Source: Actinomycetota bacterium (GTDB lineage Bacteria; Actinomycetota; Acidimicrobiia; IMCC26256; PALSA-610). From it: 52,948 nt of DNA. This document shows, piece by piece, positions 42,488-50,581 of the stretch. A program made the position numbers and the translations under genes. Location of the stretch: positions 1 through 52,948 of the forward strand of contig SXHN01000058.1 of NCBI GenBank assembly GCA_005773635.1, given 5' to 3'. Every line of letters starts with the position of its first letter. The stretch's first letter is position 1. Below the pieces are notes generated by a model. That model made no database searches and was not told the origin of the DNA. It saw nothing but the letters and a program-made list of their open reading frames with translations.

Positions 42488-43297
42488 ATGCGAACCGCTA
42501 GCGCGAAACGAAAGGTCGATCCGTTGACAGAACTTGTGCGTGAATGGGTGACCATCGCGGTACCTGGCAAAGAGCGCAAACGCTGGCAGATCGACGTCAC
42601 GTTCATGACTTCTAGTTATCAGTGCATTTATGGGTGCGGGTGCCAAGGCATTCTTACCGAACCCACACCAGACTTAGTCGAAGGCTGCTGCTCATATGGA
42701 GCCCATGCGGACGACGAAGTCGACAAAAAGCACGTAGAAAAGACGGCGAAAAAGCTCCTGCCAGAAGAATGGCAATTCAAAGCGATCGGTGACAAGAAGG
42801 GCGTCTGGGCAAAGCTGGGCAAGGAGTCGTGGCGTACCCGCCTCGTCGATGACGCCTGCATTTTCCTGAATCGGCCAGGCTTCGAAGCTGGCCCGGGGTG
42901 TGCATTGCATCTACTCGCGTTGCGCAACGACGTACATTTCTCACAAACCAAACCAACGGTGTGCTGGCAGGTGCCGTTGCGGGCTATACCCAAAGACGAA
43001 GACGACTCATCAGAGACGTGGGTGCTCACCGAATTCGCGCGCGACGGGTGGGGCGAAGGCGGCGAGGAATTCGCGTGGTGGTGCACCGAAGACCCGGCCG
43101 CTTTCACCGGCGGCGACCCGGTGTACAAATCTATGGAGCCCGAAATCCGCCTGATGGTCGGTGATGCCGTATACGAACAGATGGCCGATTACCTCGACCG
43201 CCGCATGAAGACCGACACGCGCGTCGCACACCCTGGTGAAATTCCGATCACGCTCGGTAAACGCAAGACACGACAACTCCCCCACAATTTCGGCTAG
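42488..43297 (+). CDS. Cys-rich protein of the DUF3109/YkgJ-like type
   Basis: The 269-residue protein has an N-terminal cluster Cys46, Cys50, Cys52 and Cys67-Cys68 (SSYQCIYGCGCQG, then EGCCSYGAH). Later come GCALHLLAL and KPTVCWQVPLR. This Cys and His spacing matches zinc- or iron-chelating YkgJ/DUF3109-like proteins, whose role is not settled. It is divergent from glcD with only 37 bases between the starts. A TATGTT hexamer lies 3 bases before the ATG at 42488; an upstream ATG at 42449 would overlap glcD's first codon. Confidence 0.75.
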   Translation: MRTASAKRKVDPLTELVREWVTIAVPGKERKRWQIDVTFMTSSYQCIYGCGCQGILTEPTPDLVEGCCSYGAHADDEVDKKHVEKTAKKLLPEEWQFKAIGDKKGVWAKLGKESWRTRLVDDACIFLNRPGFEAGPGCALHLLALRNDVHFSQTKPTVCWQVPLRAIPKDEDDSSETWVLTEFARDGWGEGGEEFAWWCTEDPAAFTGGDPVYKSMEPEIRLMVGDAVYEQMADYLDRRMKTDTRVAHPGEIPITLGKRKTRQLPHNFG

Positions 43298-43521
43298 CTG
43301 CGGACGCGGCAAACCACGTGTGCGGTCGAACGCTTGATGCGGGCGAGGTGCACTGGTGCACTTCTCGTGGGCCCGGCCCGCGGCCGCGACAGTATCTACG
43401 CACTCGGTCGCTCGGTTGTCCCGACCCGATGCCAGCGCAACAATCGAGCAATTGCCTCCAGACATCCCAATAACTTGCATAACGAGCGCGGACCGGGCAT
43501 GCTCGACGTATTACTCAGAAC
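43298..43521. other. non-coding stretch with a short palindrome
   Basis: I see no convincing gene here. GTGCAC is repeated in inverted form around TG at 43348-43361, followed by a GC-rich block (GGGCCCGGCCCGCGGCC). It may end the transcript of the Cys-rich protein gene or be an operator; short frames here lack ribosome sites and family features. Confidence 0.4.
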
Positions 43522-43668
43522 GTGTTGATACTTGGTTGTGGGCGTAGTGGTTCGTCGATTTTCGGTGAACTATTCGATGCATTACCTGGATTCCGCTATT
43601 TCTCTGAGCCTGCTCTCCACGAGATTGTGCAACCTGAGGATGGCGATGCAGTCGCGGTCACGTCTGAA
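43522..43668 (+). pseudogene. 5' remnant of a sulfotransferase gene
   Basis: From a GTG at 43522 the frame reads a sulfotransferase-like opening: the PAPS 5' loop GCGRSGSS, then FGELFDALPGFRYFSEP and LHEI, a typical continuation. After about 45 residues the likeness ends, close to where the convergent SDR gene's 3' end begins (43669); the frame then only runs antisense through that gene. The rest of a normal 300-residue sulfotransferase is missing, so this is probably a truncated relic. It could mark a recombination joint. Confidence 0.6.
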
Positions 43669-44436
43669 CTACAGCAACGTGCCGCCGTCGATCACGACGG
43701 TTTCGCCGGTCATCCAACTCGACGCGTCGCTGCACAAAAACAACGCCAAAGATGCAATGTCGTCGGGGAGGCCGAGACGTTTCAACGCATGCATATTCGC
43801 GGCTGCTGCTTCGTTAGGTTCCCAAAGCGCACGTGCCATATCAGTTTTTACCAATGCTGGCGCAAGTGCATTCACCCGCACGTTAGGAGCCAGTTCCAAA
43901 GCGAGCTGCTTCGTGAGATGAATCAATGCGGCTTTCGAAACGTTGTACGCACCGATGTGCGATGACACCTTGATCCCGCCCACTGAAACAACGTTGAGGA
44001 TGTTGCCACCGCGTTCGCGCATTGTTTGTGCCCATGCCTGCTGCGCAAAACGCAACGGACCTGCGATGTTTACGTCCCAAACCTTCGCAACGGTTGCCAT
44101 CTCGGCATCGATCAACGGACCGAATTGAGGATTGGTCGCCGCATTGTTGACCAAGATATCGAGACCACCGTGCGTCGCAACACAATGCCCAACGCCCGCC
44201 ACAGCAACCTCTGACTCACCAGCAGATCCCCGAAACGCTGATGCACATCCAGCACCGCCGATCGCTTCAAGCGCTGCGACTGTCTCTTCGAGTTCATCGG
44301 ATTTGCGTGCGTTCACACACACTTGCGCTCCCGCAGCAACGAATCCTTGCGCAATCGCCCGCCCGATCCCACGAGTCCCGCCAGTAACGAACGCGACTTT
44401 CCCATCGAGGCGAAGCATCGTTGCAGGATCAATCAT
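43669..44436 (-). CDS. short-chain dehydrogenase/reductase
   Basis: This 255-residue classical SDR has the loop TGGTRGIG at residues 18-25, NNAAT near 98, a Ser in VVSVGG, YNVSK near residue 164 and the C-terminal ETVVIDGG. The length and C-terminus match FabG-like/3-oxoacyl or alcohol dehydrogenases. GAGGG lies just before the ATG. It follows the GroES-like gene by 39 bases on the same strand. A small inverted repeat, GATAC-TTC-GTATC, lies in that gap (44464-44476). Confidence 0.85.
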   Translation of the reverse strand: MIDPATMLRLDGKVAFVTGGTRGIGRAIAQGFVAAGAQVCVNARKSDELEETVAALEAIGGAGCASAFRGSAGESEVAVAGVGHCVATHGGLDILVNNAATNPQFGPLIDAEMATVAKVWDVNIAGPLRFAQQAWAQTMRERGGNILNVVSVGGIKVSSHIGAYNVSKAALIHLTKQLALELAPNVRVNALAPALVKTDMARALWEPNEAAAANMHALKRLGLPDDIASLALFLCSDASSWMTGETVVIDGGTLL

Positions 44437-44475
44437 GAAACCCTCGTTTTGTGTTCATTCGCGGATACTTCGTAT

Positions 44476-44805
44476 CTACAGGTACAAACCGGTGCCGCCT
44501 TCGGCTTTTCCACTCGCGACCGCGTGCACGTCGCGTTCGCGTAGGATGAGATACTCCTCGGAACGTATCTCCACCTCGAATCCGGTGTCAGGCGAAAATA
44601 ACACGTTGTCATTCGATTCGATGTTGCGTACCGTTGGCCCCACCGCGATCACTTCGGCCCACATCAGCCGCTTGCTCACTTCGGCGGTAGCCGGAATCAA
44701 TATCCCTGACCGCGACTTGCGTTCACCCATTTCTTTCGACGGGCGTACCAAGAGACGATCGGCCGTCATACGAATGGACTGTTTGACATCATCATCTGCG
44801 GTCAT
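44476..44805 (-). CDS. GroES/Cpn10-like protein without a GroEL neighbour
   Basis: The 109-residue protein has the Cpn10 fold: ADRLLVRPSKE at the start, the mobile loop with SGILIPATA, then AEVIAVGP and EYLILRERDVHAV. It carries about 12 extra N-terminal and 10 extra C-terminal residues. No groEL, CIRCE element or HrcA site is near, so it is not the main chaperonin operon. A TAGCCT hexamer lies 9 bases before the ATG. It may be a specialised co-chaperonin or have another role. Confidence 0.8.
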   Translation of the reverse strand: MTADDDVKQSIRMTADRLLVRPSKEMGERKSRSGILIPATAEVSKRLMWAEVIAVGPTVRNIESNDNVLFSPDTGFEVEIRSEEYLILRERDVHAVASGKAEGGTGLYL

Positions 44806-44924
44806 GCGGCCGGGAGGCTACCGGCGATGGCAACGGCGAAGCGAATGACATCGCCCACTGTGATCTCTCACCAACCGTAACCATTCCGGGCAGGCCCGAT
44901 GCCTTAGCCCATGTGGTCGATCAG

Positions 44925-44930
44925 TAGCCT
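44925..44930 (+). promoter_or_regulatory. -10 box TAGCCT for the cupredoxin-ctaB operon
   Basis: TAGCCT would start a transcript near 44937, giving a leader of about 55 bases with a good AAAGGA ribosome site before the cupredoxin ATG. Confidence 0.35.
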
Positions 44931-44991
44931 CGGAGAACAAGATCACGACCCCACGCAATGCCCCACGCCCCGCTTTGTAAAGGACCATTCA

Positions 44992-45393
44992 ATGCGCAAC
45001 GTTGCTCTTCGTACAGCAGCTACCCGGCTTGGTTTCGCAGCCGCGTTGCTGATGGTCACCGCAGGCGCGAGCGCCTGTTCCAGCGACTCCGCCAAGGCCG
45101 AACCCTGCCCGGCCGACGACCAAATCAATGTCGAAATCAACGCCCTCGACAAGTTTCGTTTTGACCCTGCGGCGCTCGAAGCCAAGGAAGGCAAATTCGT
45201 GGTGAAACTCCTGGAAGATGGATCACTTCCCCATAACTTCCGCATCAAGGGGTTAGACGGCGTCGCGACCGTCGACGCAAGCACCAAGTCGGCCTGTGCC
45301 ACGTTTTCACTCGCCAAGGGTAGCTACACCTACTACTGCAGCATTTCGGGCCACGAAACTGCCGGAATGAAGGGCACGCTCACCGTCTCGTGA
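44992..45393 (+). CDS. cupredoxin-domain lipoprotein
   Basis: The 133-residue protein has a signal peptide with a lipobox-like end, AGASAC, making Cys29 the probable lipid anchor. The mature part is a cupredoxin with all four type-1 copper ligands: His81 (LPHNF), Cys116, His121 and Met126 in YYCSISGHETAGM. It should sit outside the cell membrane and carry electrons or copper. AAAGGA is 8 bases before the ATG. The heme O synthase gene overlaps its stop by 4 bases, so a link to terminal oxidase assembly or electron supply is likely. Confidence 0.88.
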   Translation: MRNVALRTAATRLGFAAALLMVTAGASACSSDSAKAEPCPADDQINVEINALDKFRFDPAALEAKEGKFVVKLLEDGSLPHNFRIKGLDGVATVDASTKSACATFSLAKGSYTYYCSISGHETAGMKGTLTVS

Positions 45394-46298
45394 GTGCAAC
45401 CGCAGGCATAGTGCCCATCGCCGACACATCAGCGCGAGCGCGAATCGGCGCGTACATACGGCTCACGAAACCGCGCGTGGTTGAACTGCTACTAGTCACG
45501 ACGGTTCCTTCCATGGTCCTCGCCGCACAAGGTTGGCCGAGCACCTGGCTGGTAATCGCAGTCGTGTTTGGCGGCGCACTTGCCGCCGGCGGCGCGAACA
45601 CGATCAATTCCTACATTGAGCGCGACCGCGACAAACTCATGAAGCGCACCGCAGATCGACCAATTCCCACAGGGCTGATCGCTCCGACCCACGCCCTCAT
45701 CTTTGGTATTGGGCTCAACGTTATTGCGTTCGTTATTATCACCGCTGTCGCGAACCTGTTGGCCGCGTTGCTCACGCTGAGCGCCACGTTGTTTTATGTG
45801 TTCGTCTACACAATTTGGCTCAAACCGCGAACGCAACAGAACATTGTGATCGGCGGTGCCGCCGGCGCGGTGCCGGTTCTTGTCGGGTGGGCTGCAGTAA
45901 CGGGGCACGTAGCCGCGGCCGCATGGGTAATGTTCGCGATCATTTTCACGTGGACGCCTGCACATTTCTGGGCGCTAGCGATGAAGTACCGCGACGATTA
46001 CGCAGCAGCAGACTTCCCAATGCTGTCGGTGTTGCGGAGCCCTCGCGAAACCGCTCAACAAATCACGATCTATGCAGTCTTCACCGCGGCCGTTACGTTG
46101 CTATTAGGCATGGCGATCGAGGTTGGCCCCGTATATCTCGTTAGCGCAGCCGTACTTGGTGCCGCGTTCATTTTGCGAGCGTTGCGCCTCGTCAAACGCC
46201 CCGACCCAACCCTTGCGATCAAGTTCTTTTCGTTCTCGAATGTCTATTTGATGTTGGTGTTCTTCGCCGCGATGGCCGACGTATTCGTGCGCAACTAA
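45390..46298 (+). CDS. ctaB: protoheme IX farnesyltransferase (heme O synthase)
   Basis: The 302-residue integral membrane UbiA-family prenyltransferase has the first Asp motif from Asn73 to Asp81 (NSYIERDRD) with RPIPTG after it. The second motif is AMKYRDDYAAADFPML. It adds farnesyl to heme B to make heme O for cytochrome oxidases. About nine hydrophobic segments are visible. The GTG start overlaps the cupredoxin stop, and the thioredoxin-like gene follows after 8 bases, giving an oxidase-assembly operon. Confidence 0.95.
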   Translation: MSATAGIVPIADTSARARIGAYIRLTKPRVVELLLVTTVPSMVLAAQGWPSTWLVIAVVFGGALAAGGANTINSYIERDRDKLMKRTADRPIPTGLIAPTHALIFGIGLNVIAFVIITAVANLLAALLTLSATLFYVFVYTIWLKPRTQQNIVIGGAAGAVPVLVGWAAVTGHVAAAAWVMFAIIFTWTPAHFWALAMKYRDDYAAADFPMLSVLRSPRETAQQITIYAVFTAAVTLLLGMAIEVGPVYLVSAAVLGAAFILRALRLVKRPDPTLAIKFFSFSNVYLMLVFFAAMADVFVRN

Positions 46299-46306
46299 CG
46301 AATTTT

Positions 46307-46840
46307 ATGAAACGTGGTGCCATCGTTGTGCTGCTCGCCAGCGCCATTACCCTCGCCGGGGCAACCGCGTACGTCGTGACCCAAGATGACACCGATGCGG
46401 ATCCAACAACATCGAGCCCCCGCGTCGGCACGGTTGCGCCGAATTGGACCCTCAACACCATCGACGATGCTCCCATCACGCTCAGCGACACATTGGGGCA
46501 ACCCGTGGTGTTGGCCTTTGGCGCCTCGTGGTGCGAACCGTGTCGCAAGGAATACCCGATGTTGGAGCGGGCACGGCGAACGCACGCGGAATTGCGCATC
46601 GTAGGAGTGATCGAAAAAGATTTACCCGCAAAGATGCGCCGGTTCATGAACAGCCTTGGCGCATCATGGCCGGTCGCCAACGACCAAACCGGTGACGTTG
46701 CCGCGCAGTATTTGGTGAAGGGCCTACCTGAAACGTTTTTCATTCATCGTGACGGCACTATTCAGTCGCACATCATTGGCGAAATGTCGCAAGATGTACT
46801 CGATAAACACCTTGCTGCGATCCTCGCCCAGGTACCGTAA
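46307..46840 (+). CDS. membrane-anchored TlpA/ResA-like thioredoxin
   Basis: The 177-residue protein has an N-terminal signal anchor (residues 5-24), then a thioredoxin domain with the active site WCEPC (Cys76, Cys79) and the cis-Pro in KGLPETFF near residue 139. It should reduce disulfides outside the membrane, as ResA/CcsX or TlpA do for cytochrome c or the CuA site of cytochrome oxidase. Position after a cupredoxin and ctaB favours oxidase CuA maturation. Confidence 0.88.
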   Translation: MKRGAIVVLLASAITLAGATAYVVTQDDTDADPTTSSPRVGTVAPNWTLNTIDDAPITLSDTLGQPVVLAFGASWCEPCRKEYPMLERARRTHAELRIVGVIEKDLPAKMRRFMNSLGASWPVANDQTGDVAAQYLVKGLPETFFIHRDGTIQSHIIGEMSQDVLDKHLAAILAQVP

Positions 46841-46848
46841 CGCTCCGC

Positions 46849-47715
46849 ATGATGATGCATATCGCGGTCTTGTCGGCGACCGCCGTCTCGGTTGCCACCA
46901 CAGTCGTTTCGCTCACCCTCGCATTCGGTTCAGCAATCGCCAACGGCGTCGGCGCCGCATTCCAGGGTGCCGGAGCCAAGAAAACTGAAAACGACACCGC
47001 AGGCGCGCGCGGAATGCTTGCAATTCTCCGCCACCCGTTTTCGATACTCGGCTTGTTCCTCGATTTTGTTGCGTGGGTCCTATCTCGCCTCGCATTGCGC
47101 AGCCTGCCGTTGTTCACCGTCCAAACTATTCTCGCGGGCAGCCTCGCCTTCACTGTGGTGCTGTCGCATCGCCTGTTGGGCACACCGAAACGCCACAACG
47201 ACATCTACGCAATTGCTGCCACAGCGGTGGGCCTCGTTTTGGTTGGGGCCGCAGCCGAGTCGCAACTTGCTGATCCCCCATCAGTGCACTTCAAGGTAGT
47301 TCTCTGGGCACTGCTGCCCATCCTGAGTCTCGCCGGGTTGCTGTGCATCGAACGCAAAGTTGCACCGGCGGTGTTGGGCGCGTTGGGCGGCACCGCGTTC
47401 GGCTGTAGCGCCCTCGCGGCACGGGCGATTGTCGACGTCGATGGAATCATGGACCTTGTGCAGCACCCCCTCGTCTACGTCATGTTGATGAATGCCGGGT
47501 TGGGGATAATCTTTTTCCTACGCGGCGTCGAACGTGGTCATGTGGGGTCGGTGACCGCAGCAATGTGGGCAGCGGAGATCATCCCGGCGAGCATCGTTGG
47601 ATTCGTCGTGTTGGGCGATTCAGTCCGCCCTGGTTGGGCGGTACCAGCCGTAGTTGGCATGATCATCACGCTCGCAGCCACTATCACCTTGGCCAGACCC
47701 GTCGAGATTCCCTAG
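46849..47715 (+). CDS. DMT-superfamily integral membrane protein
   Basis: The 288-residue protein has about nine hydrophobic segments and a duplicated EamA-like build (first half to about 120, second from 128; WAAEIIPASIVGFVVLGD matches the usual EamA end). Such proteins move small metabolites or metal ions. Three ATG codons in a row could start it; the first is used. It begins 8 bases after the thioredoxin-like gene and may share its transcript, which would make copper or heme precursor transport a possible role. Confidence 0.75.
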   Translation: MMMHIAVLSATAVSVATTVVSLTLAFGSAIANGVGAAFQGAGAKKTENDTAGARGMLAILRHPFSILGLFLDFVAWVLSRLALRSLPLFTVQTILAGSLAFTVVLSHRLLGTPKRHNDIYAIAATAVGLVLVGAAAESQLADPPSVHFKVVLWALLPILSLAGLLCIERKVAPAVLGALGGTAFGCSALAARAIVDVDGIMDLVQHPLVYVMLMNAGLGIIFFLRGVERGHVGSVTAAMWAAEIIPASIVGFVVLGDSVRPGWAVPAVVGMIITLAATITLARPVEIP

Positions 47716-47734
47716 CGGATCCGCGACACGCGGT

Positions 47735-48478
47735 TCACTCTTCCCAGCGAAACAGCCGCGCCGCAAGTGTTGGCAGCACAATCGCCCAAACGGTCAACAT
47801 CACGAGGCTTCCAGTAGGAAATCCACGCCCCGCGGGACCATTGAGAACGCCGTGCAGGCATTCTGACAGCGAAGCGGCTGGCAACGCCTTGGCAAGATCA
47901 CGAAGAAAGGTTGGCAGCGCGTCGAGCGGATACGCCATGCCGCCGAGAAACATCAGCACTAAAAAGATTCCATTCGCAAGAGCCAGCGTCGCTTCAGCCC
48001 GCAACGTCCCCGCCAACAGCATTCCGAAACCGGCAAACGCAATCGTGCCGAGCAGCATCACACCGACCGCACCGATCAAACCGCTCCCGGATGGCTCCCA
48101 ATCCAACGCGATACCGACGCCAACGATGACTGCAAACTGAATCGCTTCGATGCCCACCACCATCGCAGTCTTCGCGACGATAAGCCCTGTACGCGAGAGC
48201 GGAGTGGCTCCGAGTCGCTTCAATACGCCGTACCGACGCTCGAATCCGGTTGCAATGGCAAGCGACACCATTGCTGCAGACATCACAGCGAGCGCCAATA
48301 CTCCCGGCGCCAAAAAATCGACCGACTTCGTGTACCCCGTTGGGATTGCAGTATTGATCTTCGTGAAAAACACGAGCACGCCGACAGGAATCCCCAATGT
48401 GACCAACAAGCTTTCGCCCCGTCGAAGGGTCAGCGCCAATTCTGTGCGAGTTTGTGCAACTACTGCTTTGAATTTCAA
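47735..48478 (-). CDS. ABC-2-type transporter permease
   Basis: The 247-residue protein has about six hydrophobic segments and the ABC-2 membrane pattern (FERRYGVLKRLGATPLSRTGL after the second segment, GMAYPLDALPTFLRDLAKALPA before the last). It pairs with the upstream ATPase, whose stop overlaps its start by 4 bases. Together they form an exporter for a lipid, drug or polymer. It ends 20 bases from the convergent DMT-protein gene. Confidence 0.9.
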   Translation of the reverse strand: MKFKAVVAQTRTELALTLRRGESLLVTLGIPVGVLVFFTKINTAIPTGYTKSVDFLAPGVLALAVMSAAMVSLAIATGFERRYGVLKRLGATPLSRTGLIVAKTAMVVGIEAIQFAVIVGVGIALDWEPSGSGLIGAVGVMLLGTIAFAGFGMLLAGTLRAEATLALANGIFLVLMFLGGMAYPLDALPTFLRDLAKALPAASLSECLHGVLNGPAGRGFPTGSLVMLTVWAIVLPTLAARLFRWEE

Positions 48479-49458
48479 CGCCGACCTCGCCGGGTTCTGC
48501 GTGCCGGTTGGGTTTCAGTGGCCGCGATCACTTCGCTCTCGGCTGTTATTTGCAAGAAGACGGATTCAAGCGACCGTTCGTTGGCATGCAACGTACCAAT
48601 CTCTACCTGATTGCGTTCGAGAAACGCCGCCAGTTGGGCGATGAGCCGCGGAGACCCTTGGGCACGAATCTCGTAACGGCCATCGCCTGCGGGGATCACC
48701 AACTGACGGTCAAGTTGGAGTTCGCGGGCGAGAGCAAGTGTGTCGACGGGCATATTCGCAGTAAACAACACGTCGGTGGTGACACTTCGGCTCATGAGTT
48801 CGCGCGGCGACCCGATTGCGGCCAAAGCGCCACGTGTCATGATCACGACTCGATCACAAAGCGCCTCTACTTCGTCAAGCAAATGAGTCGTGAGGACGAC
48901 GGTCGTACCTGTTGCTTTGAGGTCACGGATGAACTCCCAAGTAGTGCTGCGGGCTTGAGGATCCATACCCGCAGTTGGTTCGTCGAGGAACACCAATTCC
49001 GGTTTTCCGATAAGCGCTGCGGCCAAACTAAGACGCTGCTGCTGACCGCCAGAAAGCCGTCGAACTGTGGTCTTCATCGACGGATCGAGGCCAACGCGGC
49101 TCAGCAATTCGGTCGGATCGAGCGCGTCGTCATAGAAGGCTGCGAACAGTCGAAGTACTTCAATTGGTCGCAACCCCGGATACAACCCGCCCTCCTGCAA
49201 CATCACGCCGATGCGGGTGCGCAGCGCTTCGCCCTGTCGGTGCGGATCGAGGCCGAGCACACGGATCTTGCCGGCATCGGCACGGCGATACCCCTCAAGC
49301 ACCTCAAGCGTTGTTGTTTTGCCGGCGCCGTTCGGGCCAAGCAAAGCAAAGATCTCTCCGGGCGCAACTTCGAAACTCAACCCGTCGACTGCGCGCGCCG
49401 CTCCGTAGTGCTTCTCAAGGCCAACGACGGAAATCGCGGACGTATCGCCAAGCGTCAT
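48475..49458 (-). CDS. ABC transporter ATP-binding protein
   Basis: The 327-residue protein has Walker A GPNGAGKTT, a Q-loop in GVMLQEGGLYPGL, signature LSGGQQQR and Walker B VFLDEPTAGMD, followed by the H-loop in LTTHLLDE. The C-terminal 100 residues form the extra domain typical of DrrA/CcmA-like exporters. The ATG at 49458 overlaps the stop of the polyprenyl synthase gene (ATGA). An upstream GTG/ATG would overlap more. Confidence 0.92.
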   Translation of the reverse strand: MTLGDTSAISVVGLEKHYGAARAVDGLSFEVAPGEIFALLGPNGAGKTTTLEVLEGYRRADAGKIRVLGLDPHRQGEALRTRIGVMLQEGGLYPGLRPIEVLRLFAAFYDDALDPTELLSRVGLDPSMKTTVRRLSGGQQQRLSLAAALIGKPELVFLDEPTAGMDPQARSTTWEFIRDLKATGTTVVLTTHLLDEVEALCDRVVIMTRGALAAIGSPRELMSRSVTTDVLFTANMPVDTLALARELQLDRQLVIPAGDGRYEIRAQGSPRLIAQLAAFLERNQVEIGTLHANERSLESVFLQITAESEVIAATETQPARRTRRGRR

Positions 49459-50519
49459 GCGTCGCGCCACGCAACATAATTCGATAACTCGAGCAAAATG
49501 TCGTTTGCGGGCGCGCCGAGACCAGCATCGGCGATGTTGTGCTTGGCAAGATCTACCTGAGCTTGGATCGATCGCTCAATTTCGCGACGCGCTCCCGTGG
49601 TCTCAAACAGCTCTTGGAGATGTTTGATTTCCACATCATCCAGTTCGGGGTCGCCGACCCGGCGCAGCAAGGCAAGCCCCGCGGCGTCGGCATTCTTCGC
49701 AGCAATCGCGAGCAATGGTGTCGGCTTTCCCTCGCGGAGATCGTCGCCCACTGGTTTACCGGTCACCGTTGACTCACCGAAGACTCCCAAAATGTCATCG
49801 CGCATTTGGAACGCTGAGCCAAGCGGAATGCCGATAGCCGACAGCGGTTCACGCAACGCGTCGAGCTGGCCGCCAATCGCGGCGCCAAGATGCAGCGGCC
49901 GTTCGATCGTGTATTTTGCCGATTTGTATCTCGCAATCCGATGCGCGAACTCTAAGTCGGTACTACGGCGAGCCGCACCGATGAGATCCAGTGACTGCCC
50001 GACACAAAGTTCGATGCGCATCTCATCCCAAAGTGCGATTGCTTCTGCAGACGCCGCACGCATCAGTACGTCGGCGTAGACAAAGGCGAAATCGCCGACC
50101 AAAATCGCAATGCCTTCACCGAATCGCCGCGTTTCACCGCGTAGTCCCTGCTGACGGTGTTCGGATTCGAAGCGGGCGTGGACAGCTGGCATCCCTCGCC
50201 GAGTACTCGACCCGTCCATGACATCGTCGTGCACCAACGCGAAGGTGTGCAGCAACTCAAGTGCCGCGGCCGCGTCGACCAACCCATGGGCATCCAACGA
50301 CCCTCCCGCCGCAAGTACCCCAGCCGCACAGAACGCTGGGCGGAGTCGTTTGCCGCCTGCAAGCACCAGGGCAGTGAGCGAATCGAGCGGACCCGTTAGC
50401 ACCGTGTCGACCGCGGACCAACGGGTTTGCTCGGCCGACAACAGCGCCTCGATTCGCAATTCGGCTTGCTGTGCGACGTCGTTCAGAATCGCCGGAAAAG
50501 TGGCAGGAACGCGCGGCAT
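49455..50519 (-). CDS. polyprenyl diphosphate synthase (GGPP-synthase type)
   Basis: The 354-residue protein has GGKRLRP near residue 55-61, the first Asp-rich motif DDVMD at 98-102 and the second DDILG near 240, the isoprenyl synthase hallmarks. It condenses IPP with allylic diphosphates. The two residues before the first motif (Val96-His97) are not bulky aromatic stops, so a medium to long chain (C20 or more) is possible. The ATG at 50519 follows a TACCCT box by 6 bases. Coupling to an ABC exporter suggests that a prenyl product or lipid carrier is exported. Confidence 0.9.
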   Translation of the reverse strand: MPRVPATFPAILNDVAQQAELRIEALLSAEQTRWSAVDTVLTGPLDSLTALVLAGGKRLRPAFCAAGVLAAGGSLDAHGLVDAAAALELLHTFALVHDDVMDGSSTRRGMPAVHARFESEHRQQGLRGETRRFGEGIAILVGDFAFVYADVLMRAASAEAIALWDEMRIELCVGQSLDLIGAARRSTDLEFAHRIARYKSAKYTIERPLHLGAAIGGQLDALREPLSAIGIPLGSAFQMRDDILGVFGESTVTGKPVGDDLREGKPTPLLAIAAKNADAAGLALLRRVGDPELDDVEIKHLQELFETTGARREIERSIQAQVDLAKHNIADAGLGAPANDILLELSNYVAWRDA

Positions 50520-50525
50520 CGCCCA

Positions 50526-50531
50526 AGGGTA
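50526..50531 (-). promoter_or_regulatory. -10 box TACCCT for the polyprenyl synthase operon
   Basis: On the minus strand TACCCT is followed by exactly 6 bases and the ATG at 50519; no ribosome site is present, so a leaderless transcript is likely. A second such box for the divergent gene lies 36 bases away. Confidence 0.45.
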
Positions 50532-50567
50532 GGGCGAGCCACCGGACTGCCTCCCACCCGCCCCGTG

Positions 50568-50573
50568 TAGCGT
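50568..50573 (+). promoter_or_regulatory. -10 box TAGCGT for the SCP2/ACAD operon
   Basis: TAGCGT ends 8 bases before the GTG at 50582; there is no ribosome site. Confidence 0.45.
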
Positions 50574-50581
50574 CCCCAAAC

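Noticed and set aside
44823-44855. GGCGATG/CATCGCC inverted repeat upstream of the GroES-like gene as a CIRCE element
   Set aside because: The sequence and 19-base spacing do not match the CIRCE consensus; it may just be a weak stem.
48508-49479. A 323-codon plus-strand frame opposite the ABC ATPase gene
   Set aside because: It is a mirror of a gene with complete ABC motifs; its translation has no family features.
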